NCBI GenBank assembly: GCA_940337035.1
Contig: CALNHX010005236.1
Coordinates: 1-64,000, forward strand
DNA: 64,000 bases
Origin: Agriotes lineatus
Taxonomy: Eukaryota; Arthropoda; Insecta; Coleoptera; Elateridae
Reading direction: 5' to 3'
Shown: positions 1 through 11,012 of the stretch, in pieces
How the letters are laid out: every line of letters starts with the position of its first letter
Numbering within the stretch: position 1 is the first letter of the stretch
Translations under genes and position numbers: made by a program
The notes under the pieces: generated by a model
The model's input: only the letters and a program-made list of their open reading frames with translations
Databases searched by the model: none
Told to the model about the DNA's origin: nothing

Positions 1-320
1 ATCATAACCTCAAAAATTATTTAATGTCGGCTGAAATTAGGTCTAATTATAAGGACCTCCATCTCTGATAATTATTATTAAATTGCTGATCCAGTCAGCT
101 TTGTAACATGTTATTTGGGTTGCATAAACCACTCTATTTGTTCGCTGCCCCAAGTATAGTGCAAATTCCAGTATAATCATATACAATTGACAACGAATCT
201 AGTATTTAAAGTTGCTCATTGATTGAAATATACGTGAGGTGAATTGTCAAAGGTAATATCACAAAAGGTGATTTTTTTAGATTTTTCCGTTTACTTACAA
301 ATTACTATGTTTACATTTTT
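1..320. other. AT-rich non-coding, nothing recognised
   Basis: I see no convincing reading frame, repeat or RNA gene before the tandem repeat begins. Confidence 0.5.
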
Positions 321-333
321 CTAAACCAAAACT

Positions 334-1160
334 GGGTTAAATTTGTGGTCACGTTTCGACAAAGTGGTCCTCTCTAGCATTCGGCGTTGTGGCCAAGTTC
401 GACGATATGTACAACTCGAGAATTCGACGTTGTGGTCACGTTTCGACAAAGTGGCCCTTTCTAGCATTCGGCGTTGTGGCCAAGTTCGACGATATGTACA
501 ACTCGAGAATTCGACGTTGTGGTCACGTTTCGACAAAGTGGCCCTTTCTAGCATTCGGCGTTGTGGCCAAGTTCGACGATATGTACCGCTCGAGAATTCG
601 ACGTTGTGGTCACGTTTCGACAAAGTGGCCCTTTCTAGCATTCGGCGTTGTGGCCAAGTTCGACGATATGTACAACTCGAGAATTCGACGTTGTGGTCAC
701 GTTTCGACAAAGTGGCCCTTTCTAGCATTCGGCGTTGTGGCCAAGTTCGACGATATGTACCGCTCGAGAATTCGACGTTGTGGTCACGTTTCGACAAAGT
801 GGCCCTTTCTAGCATTCGGCGTTGTGGCCAAGTTCGGCGAAGTGTACCGCTCGGGAATTCGACGTTGTGGTCACGTTTCGACAAAGTGTCCAGCCATTGT
901 TAATCAGATCTTTTTATTTTACACTTTCCACGCAAATTAGACTCTGATCGGGTAAGATCGGGTTCGCAAATACTGCTTAATGATTTTCGACGAAGTGGAC
1001 ACTTTCGGCAAAGTGTCCTACATCAGCATTCGACGTTGTGGTCACGTTCGGCGATATGGTCATCATATGATATTCGACGTTGTGTACACGTTCGACATTG
1101 TTGACCTTTTAAAATCGATTCGACGTTGTGGATATTCGACAATGTGTCCGGCCCCCTACA
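334..1160. repeat. 87-bp tandem minisatellite with degenerate tail
   Basis: The marker AATTCGACGTTGTGG recurs at 421, 508, 595, 682, 769 and 856, an exact 87-bp period, giving about six and a half units up to about 900. Each unit is made of two diverged halves of about 43 bp (CGTTGTGGTCACGTTTCGAC and CGTTGTGGCCAAGTTCGACG), so it is a dimerised older repeat. Units alternate between ACAACTCGAG and ACCGCTCGAG variants, hinting at a higher-order arrangement. From about 960 to 1160 the same motif continues in degenerate form. Because 87 is a multiple of 3, long open frames run through it on both strands; I do not regard them as genes. Confidence 0.9.
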
Positions 1161-1324
1161 TTTTTGATAGGGTGGGTAGGAGCTTAATTGCGGGGGGGGG
1201 GGGCATTTTTTGTAGTTACGCCACTGATTATAAGTTTTATACATCGTCAAAGATGGCTGGATACCGCATAATAAATTTCGAAATCTTCTTGTTATTCGTT
1301 AATTAAATTTTTGTTTTGTCATTA

Positions 1325-3067
1325 GGAATTGTATGCACCGGTGGTAGTTACGCGTGTTTGGCAGAAATCACTTCTGCATTAAATATTCCACCAATCTCGA
1401 TCCGGACATTTTTCAAACACCAGTACAACAATATACACTGGTATAACGGCCTTAGCATGGGATGAAATGATAGAAGCAGGAAAAGAAAAAAAGAAGAGGG
1501 CTTCAAAAAATCTATTGATATGCATGGTTTAATTTACGGAAAACTAATAGGAGACGGCGATAGCAGCGTTATGCGAAAAATTAAGGATGCTGCTCCTTAT
1601 GGACCACAATTTCTAATTCAGAAGATAGAGTGCAAAAACCACATCCTCAGAAATCTAGGCAATAAAATCAAAGAAGCAGCTAAAAAACCAAAAGTGTCTC
1701 CATTGATTAAATCACACTTATTAAAAAGGCAGCTACGTTTTCGTTATGGCGTGACTAAAGCAGTCGAGTACAGAAAAAATCAACCGATTCCTACAAAAGA
1801 AAAAATCTCTCTACTCAAATCCGACATCTTAAACGGTTATAAACACATTTCTGGTGAACACAATGATTGTGCGGACTATTTTTGTAACGGTTCAAAAGCA
1901 AATGAAGAAAACATATACCCCGAATTTACGTCAAGTCCCATTTATGAAGATATTGTCAATGCGGTTAATAGGGTAGCCATGCACGCGAACAGCTTGATAG
2001 AAGATGTCGACACTAATATTGTTGAGACGTTCAACTCCGTTGTTGCAAAATATGTGGCGGGAAAAAGAATTAATTATTCGCAACGAGGGTCTTATACAGC
2101 ACGATGTGGAGCTGCAGTTACTTCTTTCAACAATAGCGGGGAATTAAATTATAAAGTGCAGAAATTATTAGCGACATGTAGTCCAGGAAAGTATGCAAAA
2201 TCCTATTGCGAAACAAAAATTCGAAATTTGAACTACAAACGACGTGTGAAAACTCAAGGAACGAGACCAAAAAAGTTATTCCAAGTTGTAGATGATGATG
2301 GTGATTACGGAGAAAATGCCAATGTTGAAGATATGGAGACTGCGACGTATTTAGAAAAGGAAGCAACATTCCTTGAGCAATTGAAAAATGAAGACCCAGC
2401 AGAAATACAAAAATTAACTGTAGGGCAAAGGAATAATTCTTTATGGAAGACGATGAGGGTCAAAAGATTAACTGCATCCAATTTTGGTAAAGTTGCAAAA
2501 CTAAAGAAAACCACTTCTACAGCGAACACGGTAGAGGCTCTTCTATATCAAGAATTTTTTCGATCTTTGGCAACTCACTACGGCATACAAAACGAAAGCA
2601 GATCAATTACCCAATTTCAAGAAATTTATGGATTAGAAGTAACAAGTTGTGGCCTATTTGTAGACCCAAAATATCCATTTTTAGCTGCATCTCCTGATGG
2701 ATTAGTAGGTGATGACGCGATCATTGAAGTATAATGCCCTTATAATTCAAGAATGTCAACACCGAAAGAAGCAACTGAAAATGATGTTATAAAATTGTTG
2801 ACATTTGATGACAGCGGTGGTCTTCAATTAAAGAATAATGACAATTATATGCACCAAGTACAAGGTCAATTGAACATCGCAAATAAAAAATGTAATTTTG
2901 TTGTATGGACGCCAAAAGACTTGTTTTATCAAATTATATACAAGGATGAAAATTTCTGGGACAGCCGAGTTCCCAAACTTGTCTCTTTTTACAAAAGTGC
3001 ACTTTTGCCTGAATTAATCGATCCCCGTAAAGTTAGAGGCCAAGAATTGCGTAAGAAGTATCTTTGA
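1325..3067 (+). pseudogene. Mutator-like transposase / YqaJ exonuclease fusion, broken
   Basis: A transposon-type protein. At 1325-1445 a frame carries GIVCTGGSYACLAEI, like the N-terminal part of insect Mutator-like transposase domains. It then passes near 1460-1510 (AWDEMIEAGKE) and resumes at 1520 with HGLIYGKLIGDGDSSV. The family has a long segment between these blocks, so I infer an internal deletion plus frameshift. After the DGDSSV and HNDCADYFCNG motifs the frame enters a YqaJ-type nuclease domain (WKTMRVKRLTASNFGKV, SPDGLVGDDAIIEV). A TAA at 2732-2734 stands where the family has the lysine of the E-x-K active site. The same frame then continues without a shift to 3067 (CPYNSRM...QVQGQLNI). 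The family assignment is from memory of conserved motifs. ATTAG just before 1325 could be a splice acceptor. The gene is not functional as read. Confidence 0.75.
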
Positions 3068-3930
3068 AAATTTTGCGGTTTACCGATATGTATATAGATA
3101 TTTGTGTTAGTTTCAGTTTGGTGATTTATGATCTGTATTTACCTACTTTCAAAATAATTAATTTTTACATTTTAAATTACTTATTCTAAAATTATATTTC
3201 TTTACTAATTCTAAAAATTGTTAAACACAAGGTATCCTTTTCAGTACAGTATAAATTTTTGTCGTGGTTGCTAGGTTACTTAACTTTTCGTCCTAGGCCA
3301 AAAATTCTCGATACTGATTATGATGGATCAATCATGTATCTATCCATTGCCAGAGAGAATTTTTAATATTTTCAATATTTCTTCATTTTATCAGCATTTA
3401 TTTACTGAAAACACTTCTAACGTGTTTTAGCCAGAACATAATCAATATTGAGAAATTCCAAAATTCCTTTGTGTCAATGGATAGGTAAGACATACAAGAA
3501 TTATATAAAATATTGATCATGTTTCCATCTATAGCCTTGGTCTCAAAATAATGGAAATAAGTTGGCACTAAATGCAAGAAATTGTCAAGTGTAAATGCCA
3601 GCCTTAACTGTCCGTCCTTAAATGTCCCATGATTATGTGTCACATGATTAAGTGCCCTAAAACCCCATAATACGTTATTTTGTGCACACTTGTTCGGAAT
3701 CGTTTGACTAGTGTCGAACTGTTATTGCTGTTTTTCTGATTTAAACAATTTTCCCTAGTCGCATGCGTGTTCTTAAGTTCTAGCTCAATAATTATTGAGC
3801 TTATCACCACAGAGTTTGTCAAATATAACTTAATAAGAAAGTTGGTATTCATATTTCGAAATTATGAAACCAAATAAAAATCTAAAGTAACATTGAAGTC
3901 TTCTTTAAAGTGTGCTAATTATGTCAAGAT
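3068..3930. other. Non-coding between two transposon relics
   Basis: AT-rich; short frames on the minus strand at 3398-3852 have no recognisable motif and look spurious. The unrecognised 3' end of the Mutator-like element may lie here. Confidence 0.5.
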
Positions 3931-5140
3931 AGTATTATTTTGATTAACATAATAATCAGAATCATCTTCTTAACTACCTCAACTGACAAAGGAGAAAACA
4001 TGATACAAAGATTACCAGAACAAGTTCAGGGAATAACTAAAGCACTAACGACCATTAAAGAAAGGAGAATAACGTGTGTTTCGGATAGAAGCGTCTTAAA
4101 CTACATTGTTACTGAAGAATCTACAACAAACCAATACTTGCAAGAGACACATGCCTTCATTGTTAATATAGAAGATCGGGAAAATAAGGACGGAATATTA
4201 GAATACTGGAAATCCAGATTAAAAGATTTGGACGCCCTTAAGATAGGACTACGTAAATCACATTCCAAAAAAGTTGTAGTTGCGATTACTGATGAAAGGG
4301 AAATTCGAGTAATAAGAAAAATGATTGAACTTACATTTAGAAACGAAGAGATCAATTTCGAAGTACAACTAACGGCCAAATAATACCATACTCTGGTCAA
4401 AGCGGGTATCTGAGTACACTCCAGTAAAGGAGTTTCGAACAATATGATTGTGGAAATTAAACCAAACGTAGAAAAAGGTGTTACCTACGCGGGTATAATA
4501 AAGACGGTACTAATATAGATGAAATGCAATTACAAGTCAACACAGTGCGGAAACTAGATAATGGTGTCCTGAGACTAAACATAAAAGAATGCCAGCAAGG
4601 TGCGGGAAACAACTTTAAAAACGCAGCAAAGCATTTATTGGGGAAAAGTACAACCAAAACAGAAATAGCAGGTCCAAGGAAAATAACAATTGCTATTAGA
4701 AACATCGACCCGGCAATTACAAAGGAAGAAATTAATTCCGCATTAACAAACTCACTAATTGACCTAATCCCCACATTACGGTCCACGCCCTGAAAGAAAA
4801 ATATAGAGCTGACACTCAGGTGGCAACAGTTAGCTTGAAGGGAAAATCAAAAAATTTTCTCCTGAGGACAGGAAAAATCAGAATTGGGTGGATAAACTGC
4901 GTAATACACGATTTCATTACACTTCTTCGATGTTATAACTGCGTAGGGCATGGTCACAAGGCAAACGTGTGTGACAGAGAAAAAAGAAATGTAAAAGAGG
5001 TCTGCCTTATATGTGGAAAGGAAGAGGGGCATAGAGCAAAAGATTTCCGAAATGAGCTACACTGTTTCGAGTGTGATCAGGAAGGACATCGCTCAGCAAC
5101 AATGGCCTACCCCATATACAGACACGCAGTAAAACACTAG
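3931..5140 (+). pseudogene. R1-clade LINE, ORF1 (gag-like) remnant
   Basis: Nucleic-acid-binding ORF1 of a non-LTR retrotransposon, in several frames. The block 3940-4383 is the alpha-helical N-terminal gag region, 4524-4793 a middle domain (RKITIAIRNIDPAITKEEI), and 4820-5140 the zinc-knuckle region. Knuckle one is intact (CYNCVGHGHKANVC). Knuckle two (CLICGKEEGHRAKDF) and knuckle three (CFECDQEGHRSATM) have each lost the last cysteine. Frames are separated by stops and shifts, so no full protein can be made. The 5' end of the element is not identified. It is followed in the same orientation by ORF2. Confidence 0.75.
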
Positions 5141-5439
5141 AGAAATAGGAAAATGACTTCCGCTGTCGAACCACAAGCTAGAAACCAAAACACTAGATCA
5201 AAAAATACTAGGATAGAAAATGAGAGTGATCTCCAAGACTTCAATGATGGAGTACATCAGGATACTGCAAACTAATTTAAACAGGAATAGAAGCGCTATG
5301 GCCCTCCTCTCCAAAACTACGGAGGACAATTGTAAAGATTTAGCTATTGTGTCTGAATCAAATAAGAACGGAATCAGAAACGGACCTTAGTGGAAGTGCA
5401 GAAGGAAAGACGTTTCGATAAGGGCTTGGAGATAAAAGA

Positions 5440-7042
5440 AAAATGGTAAATAACTGCGGCGCAGAGGACTGTTTTGTATGGATTAGAATGGGTAAACTTT
5501 TTATTTAAGGTTGCTATATATCTCCCAATATACAACTGGAAGACTGGAGAGAAAACTACACAACTTAAGAGACAGCATGAAGGATAAAGTAAAAGAGGGT
5601 CAAATTTTACTGGCGGGTGACTTTAACGCCAAAGAGCAAGCCTGGGTATCTCCTCAGACAGATAGAAGAGGCCAAATGTTCATCAAATGGTTAGCTGAGA
5701 ATACACTCTTAGTCGCCAACGTGGGAGATCAACCTACCTTTGTCAGAGGGGAACAACGCTCACAGATCGATATCACTGCAACTACAGACAACGCAGCACG
5801 GAAAATATAAATTGGCGAATCACTGAAGACGAAAACCTAAGTGACCATCGAAATATACAGTTTGAAATACAGTGGGAGACAAAAACCCCGCACACAATAC
5901 AGAAGGGTAAGGTATAGATAATCAAAATGGGTAACTTAAATCTCCTAGCAGAGAACATAAATAGACAAATGACTAGACGAAGTGCGGTAGGATTAACACA
6001 TACAGCGCATGAATTTAGTGGAATAATGGAAAAAGCATGTAACGATACCTTCCGGAAGAAAACGGGAAAAACCAAAAAACGCCCAAATTATTGGAGGAAT
6101 CAAGAAATTGTAGAAATATGTAAGCTGTGTATAAAGGCAAGAAGGAAAATGCAAAGATGCCATGCAAATAATAGAAGGACACAGGAGGAGAAGGAAGCTC
6201 ATAGAGTAGAATACATCAATTGTAGAAAAGACCTAACAACCGTGATTCTTAAAGCAAAAAAAGCGTGGACAGAACTAATAAATATGGTTGATAAGGACAT
6301 CTGGGGTGACGGGTATCGATTAGTTACAAACAAACTGAACTTACGACCGCAGATAAATCTAGACCGAGAAGAAAAAATCCACCAGATCCAAAAATTATTC
6401 CCATCATATTATAACATTAGTTGAACCGCAGGAAGGTAAACAAATTAAATTTATAGAGGATCAAATAAAATCAGTAGCAAACAAACTAAAAAACAAAAAA
6501 TCAGCTGGCCCTGACCAGGCTAGCTTTAACTTACACCACTAGTTGCTGCACGAAAATGTTCAACGGAATACTACAACTACGGAAAATCCCTAAAATCTGG
6601 AAAGAAGCGAGACTTGCCCTTATAGCGAAACCAAAGAAAGATGCAGATGGGAAAAGCAGCTATAGACCAACCTGTATCCTAAATGTGATAGCAAAAGTCT
6701 TTGAATACTTACTTCTCGACCGCCTCCGCGAAGAACTTAAAAGAGGAAATCGACAGCTCAGTGAAAGACAATTTGGTTTCCAGAAAGGGAAATCAATAAT
6801 AGATGCTTTAGACATTGTTAGGAGAACGGCTGAAAACACAAACCAGGGAGATTGCCGATATAAAGACTTTTGCGTTCTCATCTCAATAGACATTCACAAC
6901 GCATTCAATAGTGCGTCATGAGATGGCATTATCAAGGAACTGCAAAGTTGGAAATTCCCAAAATATCTGGTAGACATTGCGCCCGACTACTTTTCAGATA
7001 GATGGCTGGAAGTTGAAGCAGAATTCCATACAAAGATAACAT
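5440..7042 (+). pseudogene. R1-clade LINE ORF2, endonuclease and N-terminal RT
   Basis: The endonuclease/exonuclease/phosphatase domain shows ILLAGDFNAKEQAW, a WLAENTLLVANVGDQPTF stretch and SQIDIT, with G-D-F-N-A near 5610-5630, typical of R1-clade LINEs. The linker runs at 5927-6424. The reverse transcriptase starts at about 6430 with KNKKSAGPD and SYRPTCILNVIAKVFEYLL, then ERQFGFQKGKSIIDA and SIDIHNAFNSAS. A TGA at about 6919 replaces the tryptophan usual after NAFNSA. The frame breaks at about 7042, where foreign DNA begins. The rest of the RT resumes at 9248. Several shifts and stops make this a relic. Confidence 0.8.
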
Positions 7043-9247
7043 TTTACGGTATTAATTCATCAGATCGACATAGGTCGTATTGATTGTCCACAATCGGGTA
7101 CAAACTACAGGGTTCGCCGGCTTTTCCTATAAATCGCAGATCTTAATGTGTCGGAGCAGATTTTGTTGCTCCGGTTACTCGCACTTAGCTCAGTCGGGAA
7201 GGGGTAGTTCGAAGACTTAAATGGAAAACCGACGGGGTACTTACCCTAAAGCTTGCTTAACAGAAAAAGAAATGCCTGAGCGCCACTTGGTTCTGATTAG
7301 GGGTGGCTAACGTGTCTAGAACCAAGAACAATACACGTAGCCTATGTAGAAGTCCTCCAGGTACGTTGCTGAACACCTCAGCCTGTTGTGTACCAAGCCT
7401 CCTCCGAGTAGCCGGGTGACCTTGTCATTAAATCACTTACCTTCAAGGCCACCGTCACTAAAGAATAACAAAAGAACACTGACTGGCCCAAATCGCGGGG
7501 CTCGCTTAATCAAAAGAGCATGCTTTAACTTCACAAAATTAATTACACTTGGCCTTTGCCATACTGGATTAGGGAATGACCCAGAAGGGGTTTCAAAATT
7601 CATAAAAAAGAATAAACTGACTTTAACAGGTTTATTATTTAAAGGAACAAATGACAGTTTACACAAATCGGTACATTAAAACAAACACCCGGAGGTGAGT
7701 TTAAATTTAGTAATACGATATCCTACATGAATATGAAAGGGGGCCCCACAAAACCAAAATATATCTTAAGGGCTAGTTACAAAGACACAAAAAAACACAA
7801 TATTATCCAAGACAAGTGACATAAAATGGACGCCAGGAGTAAAGCCCCTGGTAAACATTAACTGAGACAGATCATAACTCCTACCGGACGTACGCAACGT
7901 TTATAAGCACTGACGCACAATAAAATATAAAATCGCACCTTAAGTTAGGCACCGCAATTATTTAGTTGATACAATACAAGGCGCCTACCTGAGTTGAAGC
8001 ATGCAGTGTTAGATGCCGGTGTACTCGTTCTCGTGGAGGCTTGGCAGGGCGTTGCAGAGGTACAGAAAAGGCCGGAGCCGGGCCTGATGGTTGCTTAGCG
8101 CTGAGCGGCGCCTAAACTGATGTGGGCTTCTCCCTGGGAAGAACCGGAGCGATAGAGTTGGTTTATTCCAGGCTTCGGAATGGCACGACGTAATCGAAAT
8201 TTGCAAAGAATGCAACCAGGGCACTACAACAATGACACGCGGTGGGCCTCCCGTCGATTTCGATAAACTCAGCGTCGGTAATTCAAAAATGCAGTACGCA
8301 AAAGGTTTTTCCCCACAAAGGTACGGGAAACCATTAATCACCAGCTTAAAGATGTCGTCTCTAATTGGATCTGCAAATGGTGCAACTATCTTCCCCTGGG
8401 AAGTACAACAACTTAAGGAGACGACTCGGCTATTTGCCAACACTGAATTATCGATATACTCAATTGCCCACCGCGCGCGGACTTTCAAACACCCAACAAG
8501 GGTAAAACAGTAGTGCAAAAGGTCTAAGCTAAACTCCAAATCAAAATTTAATTACGTGAAGATCACAAAGTTCGCATAACGTGGACACGAAACTACACTG
8601 AGTTCACAGAAAGCATCCCGGACCGCAAGCACGCGGCCCGGGAGCGACAAAAACTTGCACGTTAGTTGTGGTTCACAGCTCGATGCCAATTAATTCAGAA
8701 ACGCGCGGGTAAAAACGACGGCCACCCCCGCGCAGAATGATCTCATTCCTTCAGAACAAAGAACCTGCCAGCCTTGCAAAAGAAACAAGGAACAATTAAC
8801 ACGAACAATTCTAGAACCTTCGACAGCCAAATCAGCGCTTTCAACGAGCGAGGGGCGCAATTCAAGAAGCTAAGAAAAGGTATTATTTTACAATCTAATT
8901 TCCAGGAAAGAAACTTCAGGTCGGCCTTGTTCAGGCGATCAGTTCCTGCATTAAAGAATGAATTCACGGACACAATTCGGCAAATGCAACATAAACGGTG
9001 ATATTTATAATAGTTTCGAGGAAAGAAATCTTACTATGGCCTTGCGCCAGCGTTAAAGAATTGGTTACTTAAGAAAACAAATACGAAGCGCAAGCATTTC
9101 AATGCCCGCCGGAATAAATTCGAATGTAACAAGTACAGGGCCGAATCCAGTGAAAATTCGGGCAGAATATTTTTAACTAATTTCGTTAATGACAACCTAT
9201 AGTTGGACTGATAGCAAAAATGGCTGAACGAGGTCGAAAATGATCTA
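7043..9247. mobile_element. Unclassified 2.2-kb insertion inside the LINE RT
   Basis: This segment interrupts the LINE RT between ...ITF (about 7042) and NKRGVPQGSVLGP (from about 9248), so it is a later insertion. It is less AT-rich than its surroundings and has no long open frame with a recognisable motif. It contains imperfect internal duplications at about 8890-9070 (two blocks beginning GGAAAGAAA and followed by GCGTTAAAGAA or CATTAAAGAA). I find no clear terminal repeats. A two-base TA on each side could be a target duplication but is not significant. Possible identities are a large LTR or a decayed non-autonomous element. Confidence 0.6.
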
Positions 9248-10013
9248 ACAAACAAGAGAGGTCCCTCAGGGTTCAGTGCTGGGCCCTTCTTTTGGAACAT
9301 TTATTACAACATCTTGAATTTAGATATGCCCCAGGGAGTCGTGACAGTAGGTTATGCCGACAACGTAGCCGTCATCGTCAAAGGAATGACGGCTGAAAAA
9401 TTACAAACCAAGGCAAACAGCGCTCTTAATAAATTAAATGAATGGGTGAAGTCCAAAGGCTTAAAACTCGCACCTCATAAAACACAAGCAGTGCTACTAG
9501 TAGCAAGAAGACAAATAGAAACGTTAAGTATACAGTTACAAGACACCAATACCATAACCGTAGAAGCTTTAAAAAGAAAACGCAGTTAATATATATTATC
9601 ATCTTAATATGTTAACTATTAAGTCACAACACATTTCATGTCAATCTCGATACTATTGTAACTAGATTAAAACTGTCATGTATAACACCTAAAATGTTGA
9701 TCTGACAAATACTTCAATAAAAAAAAAAGAAGCTTTAAACTACTTGGGTGTAGTTTTCAATAAAAATTGTTCAATGGCAAAGCACATCCAGCATATATCG
9801 GCCAAGACATACATGGTAGCAAAGCAACTGGGCAGGATTATGCCGAATAAAAGAGGCCCAAACAGCAAGAAGAGAAAACTTCTGGCGGCAGTCGTTTATT
9901 CCATCGTACTATACGCCGCACCTATATGGGGCAAGATTACCTAAAAGAAGAAGTGGCGAAATAAACTCGAAGGCATTCAAAGAAAGATGATGCAAAGGGT
10001 GGGCTGCGCATAC
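9248..10013 (+). pseudogene. R1-clade LINE ORF2, RT catalytic core and thumb
   Basis: Continuation of the RT: GVPQGSVLGPFFWN, then the palm motif as VGYADNVAVIVKG, in which the second aspartate of the usual YADD is asparagine. The downstream frame has LNEWVKSKGLKLAPHKTQAV. A 154-bp retroposon splits the frame at 9574-9727, after which LNYLGVVFNKNCSMAKHI and YSIVLYAAPIWG follow at 9740-9944, ending near KMMQRVGCAYR at about 10013. The frame then meets the Gypsy element. The C-terminal part reappears at 13815. Confidence 0.8.
9574..9727 (+). mobile_element. Short retroposon with poly(A) and 12-bp target duplication
   Basis: AGAAGCTTTAAA occurs at 9562-9573 and again at 9728-9739, flanking a 154-bp insert that ends in an AATAAA-like run of A. 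Removing the insert rejoins the LINE reading frame (VEALK / LNYLG). This is the signature of LINE-mediated retroposition, so the insert is a SINE, a truncated LINE 3' end or an mRNA 3' end. I do not recognise its sequence. Confidence 0.85.
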
Positions 10014-10048
10014 AGAAGGTACTACTTCTGTAGGTGGTCTTCAGCTGC

Positions 10049-10987
10049 TTACCAGGAATTTCTTCTGTATGTTCTGCCTTCGGGTGTTTTGATTTTGAAT
10101 GATCGAGTTTCTGGTATTCTTTCTATGACTTCTGCTGGCAACCATACCTTGTTGTTGTTTCTGTAGAGTATTTTCTCCCTTTTTTCAAAGTCTTTGTGCT
10201 GTCTAGAACCTATGTCGGCATACATTTTTTCTGCGTATTTAATTTTGTTTAACTTTTCTTCGACTCCTTTTATTACTTTAGGGCTAAATAGCTTATTAGT
10301 TGTTGGCATTAATGTTTGTGTCATTCGACTCATGAGTCTTTGTACCGGCGAACCTAGATCATCGCGTGGTGTGTTGCGATGATGTAAAAGGGCTAGGTAA
10401 AGATCAGAATTTTCTTCATTGCACTTGTCTATCAAGTTCTTTGCTTCTTGTACATAGCGTTCCGCTAATCCATTTGACCGAGGGAATTCGGGACTTGAAA
10501 ATCGGTGGTCGAACTGCCATTCCTTTCTGAACGTACTAAATTCTTCCGATGTATACTGTCTTCCATTGTCTGTTGATAATACGTCTGGGATTCCATGCAA
10601 CGCGAACCATTTCTTCAGCACTTTGATGACTGTTTTGCTGTTCATGTTTGGTAGCTGTTCGAAATCAAAAAATCCTGAATAACTGCCTGCAATTACTATG
10701 TAGTTTTTTCCTTTTAGGTGAAAAATGTCCGATGCTACATTTGACCATGGACGTTCAGCAGCTGTTTGCAATAGTAATGGTTCCTTAGTGTTATCTTTCT
10801 GTTTTTTCTGACACACTTTACAGTTTGCTATGTAGTTTTTTATATCTTTGGTCATATCATGCCAGAAGACACTCTGTCGTGCCATTCTTAATGTCCCTTC
10901 AACAGCTTTATGTCCGAGGTGACTGTATTTCAAAACAGTGCTTACCATTTCTTTCGGGATTAACATTCTGTCATTCTTAAATAACAA
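10049..10987 (-). CDS. Integrase of the Gypsy element
   Basis: 312 residues. The N-terminal HHCC zinc region reads HLGHKAVEG ... CKVCQ. The DDE core shows SDIFHLKG (first D), LSTDNGRQYTS (second D; R where proline is usual) and SNGLAERYVQEAKN (E). Then HHRNTPRDDLGSPVQRLMSR and a C-terminal GEKL-type tail ending RTYRRNSW follow. The arrangement and the HRNTPR motif match the insect/nematode K02A2.6-like (Mag lineage) integrases. It is the longest intact frame of the element, but upstream frames are broken, so it is unlikely to be expressed as a polyprotein. Confidence 0.85.
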   Translation of the reverse strand: MLFKNDRMLIPKEMVSTVLKYSHLGHKAVEGTLRMARQSVFWHDMTKDIKNYIANCKVCQKKQKDNTKEPLLLQTAAERPWSNVASDIFHLKGKNYIVIAGSYSGFFDFEQLPNMNSKTVIKVLKKWFALHGIPDVLSTDNGRQYTSEEFSTFRKEWQFDHRFSSPEFPRSNGLAERYVQEAKNLIDKCNEENSDLYLALLHHRNTPRDDLGSPVQRLMSRMTQTLMPTTNKLFSPKVIKGVEEKLNKIKYAEKMYADIGSRQHKDFEKREKILYRNNNKVWLPAEVIERIPETRSFKIKTPEGRTYRRNSW

Positions 10988-11012
10988 ACTTTCATAGTAT
11001 GCTAATTGTTCC

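Noticed and set aside
334..900. CRISPR-like array
   Set aside because: Repeats are contiguous 87-bp units without unique spacers, in a eukaryotic context. The zinc-finger arrays also give regular 84-bp spacing for a different reason.
321..940. Three overlapping frames of about 185 residues with 29-residue repeats
   Set aside because: They arise because the 87-bp tandem unit lacks stops in several frames; there is no sign of a gene around them.
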